Of a DNA stretch of 40,276 nucleotides, positions 25,667-34,167 are shown piece by piece. The notes below the pieces were generated by a model. It had not been told where the DNA came from and did no database searches. It worked only from the letters and a program-made list of their open reading frames with translations. The DNA lies in assembly GCA_016191345.1 (NCBI GenBank), contig JACPOU010000018.1, forward strand, positions 1 to 40,276, in the 5' to 3' direction. The translations under genes and the position numbers were made by a program. Source of the DNA: Chloroflexota bacterium (GTDB taxonomy: Bacteria > Chloroflexota > Limnocylindria > Limnocylindrales > CSP1-4). Position 1 is the stretch's first letter. The number at the start of each line of letters is the position of its first letter.

Positions 25667-27017
25667 ATGATTCCGCGGCGCGCCCTTCTTCCTGCTCTCG
25701 CACTTTCCGCAGTCGCACTTTTCCTGATGTCATCAACGACTCCTGCGAGTGCGGACATGAGCAAGGTTGATCCCGCTCAATTGGCTGATGCAATGCGATT
25801 CCGTGCGGAGTTCGGCATCGACACAAGCCAAGCCGGAGTCCTCTCGGTTCTGGGCGACCCGACGGCTGACTTGAGGTATGGGACCGCCCTTAACGCCGAT
25901 GAAGCCGCGGAAATGGATCGACGAGCGGCGATTCAAGATGGCATCGGCCCGCTCAGCGAATGGGTGGACAAGCACCCTGACTCGTTTGGCGGCTTGCGAT
26001 TCGATCAGAAGGCGGGCGGTGCAGTCGTCGTCAGCATCCCGCGCGGTGTTTCGATCGACAGGGACCAGTTGGCAAGCATGGCACCCGCAGAGGCAGTAAT
26101 CGTCTATGAGCAGGTTGACTACTCATCTGCGGAACTGGCGTCCACACAGGCCAAGGTCGAGGGCGATCTCGACAGCCTTGAAAAGCGCGGGTTCACGATT
26201 GTTCAGATCGGAGTCGATGTAATCGCCAACCGAGTCGTGATAACCGTCGCAGACCTTAACGAGGCGACACGAGTAGCACTCGAGAGCGAATACGGCGACA
26301 CGGTCGAAGTTCGCGAGGGCGAAGCGGCGTCCCATCTCAGCCTGCAATAGCCGTTTCGATTGTGGCGCGCCAATGAAGGGCGGGCTCTACATCGAAGCCC
26401 CGAGCGGGCCGTATGTCTACGCGTGCACGTCCGGGTTCGAGGGGCGTCCCAATGGCAGTGGGCCGTTGCCAGCCGGGTACGTCCTGACAGCGGGCCACTG
26501 TCTGGACACGGTCTATGGATCTGGTCTCGGAGCAACGTGGAAACATACAAGCGTACCCGTCACCGCGCTCGGAACAGGCGCGACGGAGAAGTTCTTCAAT
26601 AACACCTTTGCCGACGTAGGCGCAATCTATGACACTGAAAGTGGTGCCAAGAACCAACTGTACGGCAGCAGCAAGACAGACATCCGCTCGATTACCGGCA
26701 AGAAGTCTAATGCCCAACAGATCTTTAGCTCGGCAATCTGCCGCGTGGGATGGGCGTCGTCACCGCAGTACAGTTGCGGCACGATCAATGTCGTGGACGC
26801 TACCGTTCTCGAATCGACCTCCGGCTACCACCTGATTCACCAATGGGGTTCGAGCGTACTTTCCACCTCCGGTGACAGTGGTGGTGCCTTCTTCTACGGG
26901 ACCACAGCCTACGGCATCCTTTCAACAGGAAACGCGAGTAGCACGTTCTACGGGACGATCGATTGGATTAGTTATCAAGCGAGCGTACGACCTTGCTACA
27001 ACGCTGCCTGCACCTAA
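25667..27017 (+). CDS. Secreted trypsin/chymotrypsin-like (S1) protease with pro-region, frameshifted
   Basis: Two adjacent frames make one protein. From ATG 25667 (AGAGGAG upstream) a signal peptide MIPRRALLPALALSAVALFL...PASA leads into a pro-region to about residue 222 (GDTVEVREGEAASH), which then hits TAG at 26348-26350. In the next frame CNSRFDCGAPMKGGLYIEA (from 26343) continues into the catalytic domain: CTSGF, His in LTAGHC, Asp in FADVGAIY, ICRVGWASSPQYSCGTI, and Ser in TSGDSGGAFF. It ends at 27017. In intact relatives the pro-region runs directly into a C-x-R-x3-C-x-PP/AP-GG motif, so a single-base shift between about 26325 and 26342 breaks this gene. Island cargo. Confidence 0.8.
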
Positions 27018-27427
27018 GGCTATGCCTCTCTGCGATGATCCTGAGCGTCGCATCCCTTGTTGGATGTTCGATGACGCCCAGTCCACAAGCGTCATCGACC
27101 ACACCGGGCACCCCAGTTAGTTTGGACACCGCTGCACTCCCTCCCGGCACGGCGTGCGCGGGCTTGAGCCTCGCGAACGTTTCTCTCGCATTCGATCAGG
27201 GCGCTCGCGTCATCTATCTGGGACCAAAGAGCCCAAGTGCCTATCAAGCAGTGTTCCCGATCGGCTTCACTGCCACTTGGGACGGCAACCTCCGCGTCTT
27301 TGACAGAACTGGCCGCGAAATCGCCAGCGAGGGTGCCGCGTTCGACCATGTTGGAATCTGTCGGCTAGAAGGCCAGAAGGCATTGGTCACCAGTCTTGAT
27401 GGTGTCGAATTGCCTTGGAGGAACTAG
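26993..27427 (+). CDS. Putative lipoprotein, function unknown
   Basis: A 144-residue protein with a lipoprotein signal: a hydrophobic segment ending SLVGC gives lipidation at C25. A Ser/Thr/Pro linker follows, then a small domain (SLANVSLAFDQGARVIYLG ... FPIGFTATWDGNLRVFDRTGREI) I do not recognise. The TTG at 26993 overlaps the protease 3' end by 25 bp and supplies the basic N-terminus; ATG 27035 is an alternative but leaves almost no positive residues. Part of the island. Moderate confidence that it is expressed. Confidence 0.6.
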   Translation: MLQRCLHLRLCLSAMILSVASLVGCSMTPSPQASSTTPGTPVSLDTAALPPGTACAGLSLANVSLAFDQGARVIYLGPKSPSAYQAVFPIGFTATWDGNLRVFDRTGREIASEGAAFDHVGICRLEGQKALVTSLDGVELPWRN

Positions 27428-27603
27428 CGCTTTCGCTCTTCCTCGTGTGGATAACTCCGCGCTTCTCCCGTATCGGCGACTGGTCCAGGTCTACGGTGCC
27501 GGTTGCTCATACCCTTCTGTTACCCTTTTTCCTACAGGCCCGCAGCACGAGCCAGAGGAGCCTGTGAGCCTGTGCGCGAGCGTGCGATACCCGTCGAATA
27601 GAA

Positions 27604-27648
27604 TTCGTAAACCGTCGGTCGAGGGTTCGAATCCCTCCTTCGGCTCCA
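27604..27648 (+). repeat. attR-like 45-bp repeat (tRNA-Thr 3' half)
   Basis: A perfect copy of 25345-25389 without the 5' half of a tRNA, so it is not a functional tRNA. It marks the right border of the island and lies 12 bp from the end of the neighbouring nuclease gene. Confidence 0.9.
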
Positions 27649-27660
27649 GTCACCCCGAGG

Positions 27661-28647
27661 TCAGCTCTCGCACCCGACACCATCCTTGTCCCCATCGAAA
27701 CCATGCGGGTCAGGCGGCAGGACCGTGAATCGCCGATACGCGATGTCGCCGCAGTTCAGGTCGGGTGGCGGCGGGGGGATGCAGACGTTCGGATAGGCCG
27801 GGCTGCAGTCCACGCCGCTCGCGAGTGCCGTCGGCGTTCCTTCGCCGGCCGGCGGTACCGGCTCGAACGGCATCCCGGAGTTGGGACACTCGCGCACGAG
27901 GCCGGAGAGCGCGTCCCGCTCGCGCTGATCCACGGAAAGGTCCCAGCGGACCTTGACCGCGATCCAGGCCGAGACGAACGGGCAGAGGTCGCCGGCGTCG
28001 GGCGGCAGCCAATCGGCCGGATCCCTGTCGGACTTGCTCTGGTTCGACGCCCCCGAGACGGCGATCAGCGCCCATGACACGTCGAGGTCGTTGGCGAAGC
28101 GCATGCGGCGGTCCGCGGTCCAGGCCGATGCCCCTGAGTCCCACGCCTCCGCCAGCGCCACGACATGGTCGATCTGGAGCTGGCTCGCGTCGGTCAGGAC
28201 CAGCCCGTCGTACAGGCTGACCCATCGCCCACCGAGCAGCGAGCACCCGCCGCCGACCGTCGGCGCCACGACCGCCTCGTCGATCAGCACCTCGCGGCGC
28301 GTGTCGCAGCCGTCGCCATCGGCGTCGATCCAGAGGCGAAAGAGGGAGCGGTCATAGCCGGTCCGATCCTCCGGCACGACGGTCAGCAAGCCGAGGAGCC
28401 GACCCAGCGTCAGCTCGGCCCCTGGCGCGAGCGGGGGGGCGGGCGCGCCCGAGGCTGTTGAGGTCTCGACCGGGGTCGGCTTCACGCCCGGGGTCGCGGT
28501 CGGCGTGGCGGCCGGCGACGCGCTGGCCGTCGGTCGTTCGGACGCGGCCGAGGCCGACGGCGAGGCAGTCGGGCCAGCCGGTGACGGGGCGGCGCAGCCG
28601 GCAAGCGCCGTCAGCAGCAGGACGAGGGCAATCCGGGATCGGCGCAT
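27661..28647 (-). CDS. Secreted lipoprotein nuclease: HNH (DUF1524-like) plus Excalibur domain
   Basis: A 328-residue protein from ATG 28647. The signal MRRSRIALVLLLTALAGC gives a lipidated C18, followed by a roughly 55-residue Ala/Thr/Pro/Ser linker. The nuclease part has LQIDHVVALAEAWDSGASAW, where DH is the HNH-type catalytic pair, and SNQSKSDRDPADWLPP, which supplies the later Asn/Lys region. The C-terminus LNCGDIAYRRF...DPHGFDGDKDGVGCES is an Excalibur calcium-binding motif (D-x-D-x-D-G-x2-C-E). Similar proteins are extracellular nucleases in Actinobacteria and Chloroflexota. It is transcribed divergently from the sensor kinase. Confidence 0.88.
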   Translation of the reverse strand: MRRSRIALVLLLTALAGCAAPSPAGPTASPSASAASERPTASASPAATPTATPGVKPTPVETSTASGAPAPPLAPGAELTLGRLLGLLTVVPEDRTGYDRSLFRLWIDADGDGCDTRREVLIDEAVVAPTVGGGCSLLGGRWVSLYDGLVLTDASQLQIDHVVALAEAWDSGASAWTADRRMRFANDLDVSWALIAVSGASNQSKSDRDPADWLPPDAGDLCPFVSAWIAVKVRWDLSVDQRERDALSGLVRECPNSGMPFEPVPPAGEGTPTALASGVDCSPAYPNVCIPPPPPDLNCGDIAYRRFTVLPPDPHGFDGDKDGVGCES

Positions 28648-28675
28648 CGGGCACACCGCGCGAGTTCCTCGGATC

Positions 28676-28681
28676 AGTCTA
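28676..28681 (-). promoter_or_regulatory. -10 element of the nuclease lipoprotein gene
   Basis: The minus strand reads CCTAGACTGATCC, close to the nuoA element CTAGACTGATTCC. It lies 29 bp before ATG 28647. Confidence 0.5.
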
Positions 28682-28704
28682 GGCCCCCGCCGCTCGCCAC
28701 CGAG

Positions 28705-28722
28705 TTGAGCGCTTCTTGAGCG
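28705..28722. promoter_or_regulatory. Predicted response-regulator operator, copy 1
   Basis: TTGAGCGCTTCTTGAGCG is two TTGAGCG half-sites repeated directly at an 11-bp period, the layout bound by OmpR/KdpE-type regulators. It lies between the divergent nuclease and kinase promoters. An identical 18-mer occurs at 31014-31031. Confidence 0.65.
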
Positions 28723-28736
28723 CCAGCCGACGGGTC

Positions 28737-28742
28737 TAGGAT
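28737..28742 (+). promoter_or_regulatory. -10-like element of the sensor kinase operon
   Basis: TAGGAT lies six bases before ATG 28749, and TTGAGC at 28716-28721 (15-bp spacer) could serve as -35 within the operator. This fits a leaderless start like nth and the NUDIX gene. Confidence 0.4.
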
Positions 28743-28748
28743 GGCGAC

Positions 28749-30301
28749 ATGCCGCCCACCAGCAGGTCGACCTGCGGTCGCTGCTGGCCACCGTTGCCGT
28801 CTGCGTCGCGGCACTTGCGGGGTCGACGGCCGGCGTCTTCCTGCTCGAGGAGCGCGCCGGCGTCCGCGACGCGTCCACGCTCTTCCTGCTGGCGGTGGCC
28901 CTGGTCGCGTATCTCCGCGGCAGCTGGGCTGCGGTCGGGACCGCGCTCGGAGCCTTCCTTGCCTACAACTTTCTCTTCCTGCCCCCCGAGTTCACCTTCC
29001 TCGTCTCGGATCCGCAGCACATCCTGACGCTGGGGCTGCTGCTGGTGGTCGGGGTGACCATCGGCCGGCTGACCGGCCTGCAGCGGGACCAGGCGCGGCG
29101 ATCGGAACGGCGCGAGCGGGAGGCCCGCGCGCTCTTCGGCGTGAGCCGGGCGATCACCTCCGCCAAGCAGATGAAGGACGCGTTGCCTGCCCTGGTCAGC
29201 GGCCTGGCGACTGACGCGCGGATGGCACGCGTCTGGATCGGCCTCGGCTCGACCTGGGCACAGGAGCAGGTGGTCGCCTCGACCGATCCATCCACCGGTG
29301 CGGTGGGCGCGGGACCGCACAGCCTGCTCCGCCGGGGCACGGACCACGGCCAGCCGGCATGGGTGCGACTCAGCCCACCCGGGCCACCGGCGGCCCGTCG
29401 AGACAGCGTGGGTCTCTACCGCATCGAGCTGGCCGATGGAGCCGACACGATCGGCTCGCTCTGGGCCGCGCGGGACCCGCGCCTGGGGCCACCAACCGAT
29501 GAGGAGACACGACTCCTGGCGGCGGCCGCCGACCAGATCGGGCAGGGGATCATGCGGGATCGGCTCTCGGAGCAGGCCACTGAGCTGGAGGTCGCCCGCC
29601 GCAGTGAGGAGCTGAAGGCGGCGCTGCTCGACTCCGTCTCCCACGACCTGCGCACCCCGCTCTCGACGATCCGTGCGACCGCCGGCACGCTTGCCGACCC
29701 GAGCGTCACGCTCGCGCCCGACGAGGGCCGCGCCATGGCTCGCGAGATCGACGCAGAGGCCGAACGCCTCGCCCGGCTGGTGAGCGGCCTGCTCGACATG
29801 AGCCGGATCGAGGGCGGAGCGCTTCAGACGAACGCGGAGCCGATGCCGGTGGCGGAGATCGTCGAGCCGGCCCTGCAACGAGCACGTGCAGGGCTGGGCC
29901 ATCGGGCTGTCCAGCTGGCGATCCCCGACGATCTGGCGCCCGTGGCGGTCGACCCGGTGCTCGCCAACCAGGTCTTCGACAACCTGCTCGAGAACGCGAG
30001 CCGCCACACGCCGTCGGACGCCCTGCTGCGCATCTCGGCGGAGCTGGATGGGGAGCGAGTGCGACTTCGCGTCGAGGACGCCGGGCCCGGCGTCCCGCCC
30101 GACGCGATGGACCACCTCTTCGAGAAGTTCTATCGAGTTCCCGCGCGACGCGGTCCGGCGCGCCAGGGCACCGGCCTGGGGCTCGCGATGGTGAAGGGCC
30201 TGGCCGAGGCGATGGGTGGTTCCGTCGCCGCGTCGCGCAGCTCGCTGGGTGGCCTCGCGATCGACGTGTGGCTGCCGATCGCCGCCGACCCGCCGGAATG
30301 A
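28749..30301 (+). CDS. KdpD-like sensor histidine kinase (N-terminus disturbed)
   Basis: The membrane part is DUF4118-like with hydrophobic spans [34 protein letters not shown] and [19 protein letters not shown]-like region (about residues 110-240) and the kinase core follow: H-box [17 protein letters not shown]-box [15 protein letters not shown]1 EDAGPGVP and G2 [12 protein letters not shown]. The first membrane span lies upstream of the first ordinary in-frame start (GTG 28895), so that start is too late. ATG 28749 sits six bases from a -10 box but is one base out of frame. Either a base is missing between 28752 and 28771, or CTG 28772 is used. The long N-terminal Usp/KdpD half of classical KdpD is absent. 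Confidence 0.82.
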
Positions 30302-31017
30302 GCGAGCGGCGGGCCAGCATCCTGCTGGTCGAGGACGACGAGCGAACCAGGCGCGCGGTGATGGCCAACCTCGAGGGGCACGGCTACGGCGTCCGTGGCG
30401 CAGCCGATGGCGAGGAGGCGCTGGTCCTCTGGGAGCTGCGCCGCCCGGACCTGATCCTGCTCGACCTGGGGCTGCCGGGGATCGATGGGCTCGGCGTGCT
30501 GCGGCGGGTGCGTCGCGACGCCACCACCCCGGTGATCATCCTCTCGGCCCGCGGGGAGGAGCGGGACAAGGTCGAGGCGCTCGACGCGGGCGCCGACGAC
30601 TACCTGGCCAAGCCATTCGGCATGGCCGAGCTGCATGCCCGCCTCCGCGCCGCGTTGCGACGCACGCTGGCGAGCGAGGTCGATCCGAGCGGCGTCGCGG
30701 TGATCGGCCCGCTGCGCCTCGATCCGGAGCGCCGGATCGTGACCGTGGGTGATGCCGAGCTGCGCCTGACGCCCCGTGAGTACGAGCTGCTCAAGGTGCT
30801 CCTCGCCAACGCCGGCCGCGTGGTCACCCGGGGTCGGCTGCTGCGCGCCGTGTGGGGCACCGCGTACGCCGAGGAGGGTCACTACCTGCATGTCTACGTC
30901 GGCCAGATTCGGCGCAAGATCGCCGCGCTCGATCCCGACGGAGCGCTGTCCGACCTGCTCGTCGCCGAGCCGGGGGTCGGATATCGCGTGCGAAGCGCCG
31001 ATTCCGAGGATTCTTGA
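30298..31017 (+). CDS. KdpE-like response regulator (OmpR family)
   Basis: A 239-residue regulator whose ATG overlaps the kinase stop (ATGA). The receiver domain has the acidic pair in LLVEDDE, phosphoacceptor D56 (LILLDLGLPG) and the conserved K105 (YLAKPFG). The C-terminal winged helix has LTPREYELLKVLLANAGRVVTRGRLL and HYLHVYVGQIRRKI. It is paired with the KdpD-like kinase, so it probably senses potassium or envelope turgor. It likely binds the TTGAGCG direct repeats at 28705-28722 and 31014-31031, regulating its own operon and the genes downstream. That target assignment is inference. Confidence 0.93.
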   Translation: MSERRASILLVEDDERTRRAVMANLEGHGYGVRGAADGEEALVLWELRRPDLILLDLGLPGIDGLGVLRRVRRDATTPVIILSARGEERDKVEALDAGADDYLAKPFGMAELHARLRAALRRTLASEVDPSGVAVIGPLRLDPERRIVTVGDAELRLTPREYELLKVLLANAGRVVTRGRLLRAVWGTAYAEEGHYLHVYVGQIRRKIAALDPDGALSDLLVAEPGVGYRVRSADSEDS

Positions 31018-31031
31018 GCGCTTCTTGAGCG
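31014..31031. promoter_or_regulatory. Predicted response-regulator operator, copy 2
   Basis: This is the same 18-mer as at 28705-28722; the 10-mer TTCTTGAGCG recurs at 31011-31020 and 31022-31031. It overlaps the stop codon of the regulator gene and lies upstream of the small ORF and the KimA-like gene. No clear -10 was found after it. Confidence 0.65.
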
Positions 31032-31086
31032 GCGGGCGCCATGCGCGGGGGCGTGGCCTCTTGGGGTCAGGAGCCACGATGAGCGT

Positions 31087-31338
31087 ATGCAAGCACATGT
31101 CTCCAGCGCCGCAACGGCGCCGGAGCCGGCTCCGGACGCCGAGCACCAGCTCGACCTGGTGCGCAGCGCGATCACGCTCCTCGCCGCCGGCGGCGCGCGC
31201 CGCGTGACGCTGGTGAACCTCGCCATCAGCGATGGAACGCTGCGCGAGGCCAGCCTCCTGGCGCGCACCAGCGGCATGTTGCTGCGCGTCGCGACGCGCG
31301 GAGCCCTGTCGGAGCTCACGGTCGAGGCCAGCGGGTGA
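31087..31338 (+). CDS. Small hypothetical protein upstream of the potassium permease
   Basis: An 83-residue acidic-to-neutral protein (HQLDLVRSAITLLAAGGARRVTLVNLAISDGTLREASLLARTS, in two amphipathic halves) with no membrane span and no recognised family. It ends three bases before the GTG of the permease, so translation may be coupled. The best ribosome site (AGGAG, 31070s) fits ATG 31080 better. That ATG opens only a 42-codon frame, so the start, and to some degree the gene, is uncertain. Confidence 0.5.
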   Translation: MQAHVSSAATAPEPAPDAEHQLDLVRSAITLLAAGGARRVTLVNLAISDGTLREASLLARTSGMLLRVATRGALSELTVEASG

Positions 31339-31341
31339 CGG

Positions 31342-33381
31342 GTGCCCGTGGAAGCTGAGACGGGCGCCCAGACCCAATCTGACGACCTGCGGGAGCTCCG
31401 CTCGGTTCGCGGTGGCCGCCCCGGCGACCGCTACATTCGCGTTGTTGAGCCGTTCGCCGCGGAGTTCCGGCGCCGCGCGCCCGGGCATCTGATCGCATCG
31501 GAGCGCGTCCTCCGACCGCAGGGTGGGGTGGGCCGCATCGCGGATCTCCTGCGCCGCGTCGTCATCGGGCGTCGCATCGCGAGCGAGGCCGAGGCGCAGG
31601 AGCGCATCGGGCCGTTCAAGGGACTGGCGATCTTCGCGTCCGACAACATCTCGTCATCGGCCTATGCCACCGAGGAGATCATGCGCGTGGTGGTGGTCGC
31701 CGGTGCCGCGGCCCTGGCCGCCACGCTGCCGCTCACCTTTGCGATCGTCGCGGTGCTGCTGATCGTCGTGGTCAGCTACCAGCAGACGATCCGCGCCTAT
31801 CCGAGCGGCGGCGGCTCGTACATCGTCGCCAGCGAGAACCTGGGGGTCGGGCCCGGCCTGATGGCGGCCGGCGCCCTGCTCACCGATTACGTCCTGACCG
31901 TCGCGGTGTCGGTGGCCGCCGGAGTCGCCGCGCTGACCTCGATCTTCCCGGCCCTCTACGACCAGCGCGTGCTGGTCGGCGTGGGCTTCGTGGCGCTGCT
32001 CTGGATCGGCAACCTGCGAGGGCTCCAGGAGAGCGCGAACATCTTCGCGGTCCCGACCTACATCTACCTGGTCGCGATCTTCGGGCTGCTCGGCTACGGC
32101 GCCTGGCTGGCGCTCTCCGGCTCGTTGCCCGCCTACCACGCCCCACCGGCGTGGACCGTCGACGCGCCGATTGGCGCGCTGGGGCTGCTGCTCATCCTGC
32201 GCGCCTTCGCCGCTGGGTCAGTGGCGCTCACCGGGACCGAGGCGGTCTCGAACGGGGTGCAGGCCTTCAGGGCGCCGGAGTCGCGCAACGCGGGCCTGGT
32301 CCTGATCCTGATGGGGTCGCTCTTCGCGATCATCTTCACCGGGATCAGCTTCCTGGCCTCGCAGCTCGGCGTGGTGCCGGACCCGAGCGAGCAGGAGACG
32401 GTGATCAGCCAGATCACCCGCACGCTGGTGGGCGCCGGAACGCCGTTCCATTACCTGATCCAGCTCTCGACCGCCTTTCTGCTGATCCTGGCCGCCAACA
32501 CCGCGTTCGCCGGCTTCCCGCGCCTGGCCAGCATCCTGGGCAAGGACCGATTCCTGCCGCGCCAGTTCCAGTACCGCGGCGACCGCCTCGCCTACAGCTT
32601 CGGGATCATGGTCCTGGCGGTGCTGGCATCGCTGCTCATCGTGGCCTTCGGCGGGAGCGTCACGAACCTGATCCCGCTCTACACCGTCGGGGTCTTCATC
32701 GCCTTCACGCTGAGCCAGTCGGGGATGGTGGTCCACTGGTGGCGCCTGCGAGGCGAGGTTCGAGGCTGGCGCTGGCGGGCGGGGCTGAACGGAGCCGGCG
32801 CCCTGGCGACCGGCGTTGTCGCCGTCATCGTGGGCGTGGTCAAGTTCGCGCTCGGCGCGTGGATGGTCCTGCTCCTGATCCCGCTCCTGATCGGCCTGAT
32901 GTGGTCCATCGCTCGCCATTACCAGGGCGTCGAGGAGGCGCTCGCGGTCGACCCGAAGGGTCGTGCGCTGCCACGCCGTGTCGCGCCCCGGGTCCTGGTG
33001 CCGGTCAGCCGCATCGACCGCGCCACGCTGAACGCACTCGCCTTTGCGACGTCGATCTCCGGGGACGTGACCGCCGTCCACGTGTCGTCCGACCCGGACG
33101 ACATGAGGGAGATGCGCGCCGCGTGGGAACAGTGGGGTGGCCCGGTGAACCTGGTGATCCTGGAATCGCCGTACCGGGCGATGCTGGCACCGTTGATGGC
33201 GTACATCGATGCGACGGACCGCGCCAACCCGGAAGAGCCGACCACGATCGTGCTGCCGGAGTTCGTGCCCCGTCATTTCTGGGAGTACCCGCTTCACAAC
33301 CAGACGGGGCTGCGCCTGAAGCTGCGCCTCTTCTTCCGACGCAACACCGTCGTGGTGGACGTGCCCTACCACCTCGGGTAG
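31342..33381 (+). CDS. KimA/YdaO-like potassium importer (APC superfamily)
   Basis: A 679-residue membrane protein with a cytosolic N-terminus of about 90 residues, about 12 hydrophobic spans and a C-terminal soluble domain of about 130 residues. GPFKGLAIFASDNISSSAYATEEIM (in two parts, from about residue 92) is the KUP/KimA signature. SYQQTIRAYPSGGGSYIVASENLG follows. The C-terminal part RVLVPVSRIDRATLNALAFATS...DVTAVHVS is Usp-like, as in KimA. KimA proteins import K+ with protons and in Bacillus are inhibited by c-di-AMP. Here the gene follows a KdpDE-like pair, and a DarA c-di-AMP receptor is encoded elsewhere in the window. No ydaO-type riboswitch is seen upstream. The GTG start is three bases after the small ORF. 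Confidence 0.88.
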   Translation: MPVEAETGAQTQSDDLRELRSVRGGRPGDRYIRVVEPFAAEFRRRAPGHLIASERVLRPQGGVGRIADLLRRVVIGRRIASEAEAQERIGPFKGLAIFASDNISSSAYATEEIMRVVVVAGAAALAATLPLTFAIVAVLLIVVVSYQQTIRAYPSGGGSYIVASENLGVGPGLMAAGALLTDYVLTVAVSVAAGVAALTSIFPALYDQRVLVGVGFVALLWIGNLRGLQESANIFAVPTYIYLVAIFGLLGYGAWLALSGSLPAYHAPPAWTVDAPIGALGLLLILRAFAAGSVALTGTEAVSNGVQAFRAPESRNAGLVLILMGSLFAIIFTGISFLASQLGVVPDPSEQETVISQITRTLVGAGTPFHYLIQLSTAFLLILAANTAFAGFPRLASILGKDRFLPRQFQYRGDRLAYSFGIMVLAVLASLLIVAFGGSVTNLIPLYTVGVFIAFTLSQSGMVVHWWRLRGEVRGWRWRAGLNGAGALATGVVAVIVGVVKFALGAWMVLLLIPLLIGLMWSIARHYQGVEEALAVDPKGRALPRRVAPRVLVPVSRIDRATLNALAFATSISGDVTAVHVSSDPDDMREMRAAWEQWGGPVNLVILESPYRAMLAPLMAYIDATDRANPEEPTTIVLPEFVPRHFWEYPLHNQTGLRLKLRLFFRRNTVVVDVPYHLG

Positions 33382-33393
33382 CGGCGGCCGGCG

Positions 33394-33399
33394 TACAGT
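33394..33399 (+). promoter_or_regulatory. -10-like element before the YbjQ-family gene
   Basis: TACAGT in GCGTACAGTAGCGG, 57 bp before ATG 33457, directly after the permease gene. Weak on its own. Confidence 0.35.
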
Positions 33400-33456
33400 A
33401 GCGGGGCCGCATTCGCGACCGTCCGCCGCGTCGGCGCAGAGAGGCCGCACAACGAG

Positions 33457-33807
33457 ATGATCGTCGCCACCACACCGTTCATCGCCGGGCATCGCATCGT
33501 CGAGACCAAGGGCCAGGTCTACGGGCTCGTGGTCCGCAGCCGCGGGCTGGGCGGGAACATCGCCGCCGGCCTGCGATCCCTCGCGGGCGGCGAGATCAAG
33601 GAGTACACCCAGCTGCTGGAGGACACGCGTCGCCAGGCGATCGACCGGATGGTGCAGAACGCCACGCTGATGGGCGCCGACGCCGTCATCTCGATGCGCT
33701 TCGACAGCTCGGAGATGGGCACCACCATGACCGAGATCGTGGCCTACGGCACCGCCGTCGTCATCAAGACTGACGCCTCGGCGCCACAGCCGACCACCAC
33801 CGAGTAG
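33457..33807 (+). CDS. YbjQ/UPF0145 family protein
   Basis: A 116-residue protein. The motif order is TTPFIAGHRIVETKGQVYGLVVRSRGLGGNIAAGLRSLAGGEIKEYTQLLEDTRRQAIDRM (in several blocks). ATLMGADAVISMRFDSSEM and TEIVAYGTAVVI follow. This is the classic YbjQ fold, a small oligomeric protein of unknown function once annotated as heavy-metal-binding. No metal-binding cysteines are present. It is followed after 9 bp by a small membrane protein. Confidence 0.92.
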   Translation: MIVATTPFIAGHRIVETKGQVYGLVVRSRGLGGNIAAGLRSLAGGEIKEYTQLLEDTRRQAIDRMVQNATLMGADAVISMRFDSSEMGTTMTEIVAYGTAVVIKTDASAPQPTTTE

Positions 33808-33816
33808 GGCGCGGTC

Positions 33817-34161
33817 ATGGCCAACAGCGTCCGGGTCGTGGTGGGGCTGCTCGGCGTCGGGCTGATGATCGGCGGCCTGGTGGGCGTCGCCACCGGGGCA
33901 TGGGCCGATGGCCTCTGGTCGATCGTCGCCGGCGCCGTGGTGGTGGTGGCGGTCGTGCTGGAGCGCTCCCGCTATCGGTCAGAGGCGGCGGAGCGCTCGG
34001 ATGCCGCTCCCGGCCCCGGGGGCGGGGAGCCATCGGCTCCGCAGGCGCCCTTCCGGCCCACCGACGAGGTCTTCGTGGACCCGACCAGCGGCCATCGCCT
34101 GCGCGTCTACCTCAACCCGGCGACCGGCGAGCGGCGCTACCACGCGGAGGGCGAGCGCTAG
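33817..34161 (+). CDS. Small two-span membrane protein, unknown
   Basis: A 114-residue protein with two hydrophobic spans (VRVVVGLLGVGLMIGGLVGVA and LWSIVAGAVVVVAVVLE), then a charged linker. A soluble end reads VFVDPTSGHRLRVYLNPATGERRYHAEGE, resembling short domains found at the C-termini of other small actinobacterial/chloroflexal membrane proteins. It lies between the YbjQ gene and the ABC-transporter scar. Function unknown. Confidence 0.75.
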   Translation: MANSVRVVVGLLGVGLMIGGLVGVATGAWADGLWSIVAGAVVVVAVVLERSRYRSEAAERSDAAPGPGGGEPSAPQAPFRPTDEVFVDPTSGHRLRVYLNPATGERRYHAEGER

Positions 34162-34167
34162 CACCCC

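Larger units (their letters stand above)
25390..27603. mobile_element. Small decayed genomic island integrated in tRNA-Thr
   Basis: About 2.2 kb lies between two 45-bp tRNA repeats. It has visibly lower GC and a different codon choice from its surroundings. It holds an integrase C-terminal remnant facing the tRNA, a frameshifted secreted S1 protease and a lipoprotein gene. Stretches 25554-25666 and 27428-27603 hold no recognisable gene. With no working integrase it must now be immobile or depend on another element. Confidence 0.82.

Noticed and set aside
27604..27648. Second tRNA gene
   Set aside because: Only the 3' half from the anticodon loop is present; the 5' acceptor and D arm are missing.
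31018..31341. ydaO/kdp-type c-di-AMP riboswitch upstream of the KimA-like gene
   Set aside because: No characteristic conserved core was recognised, and most of the interval is taken by a small open frame.
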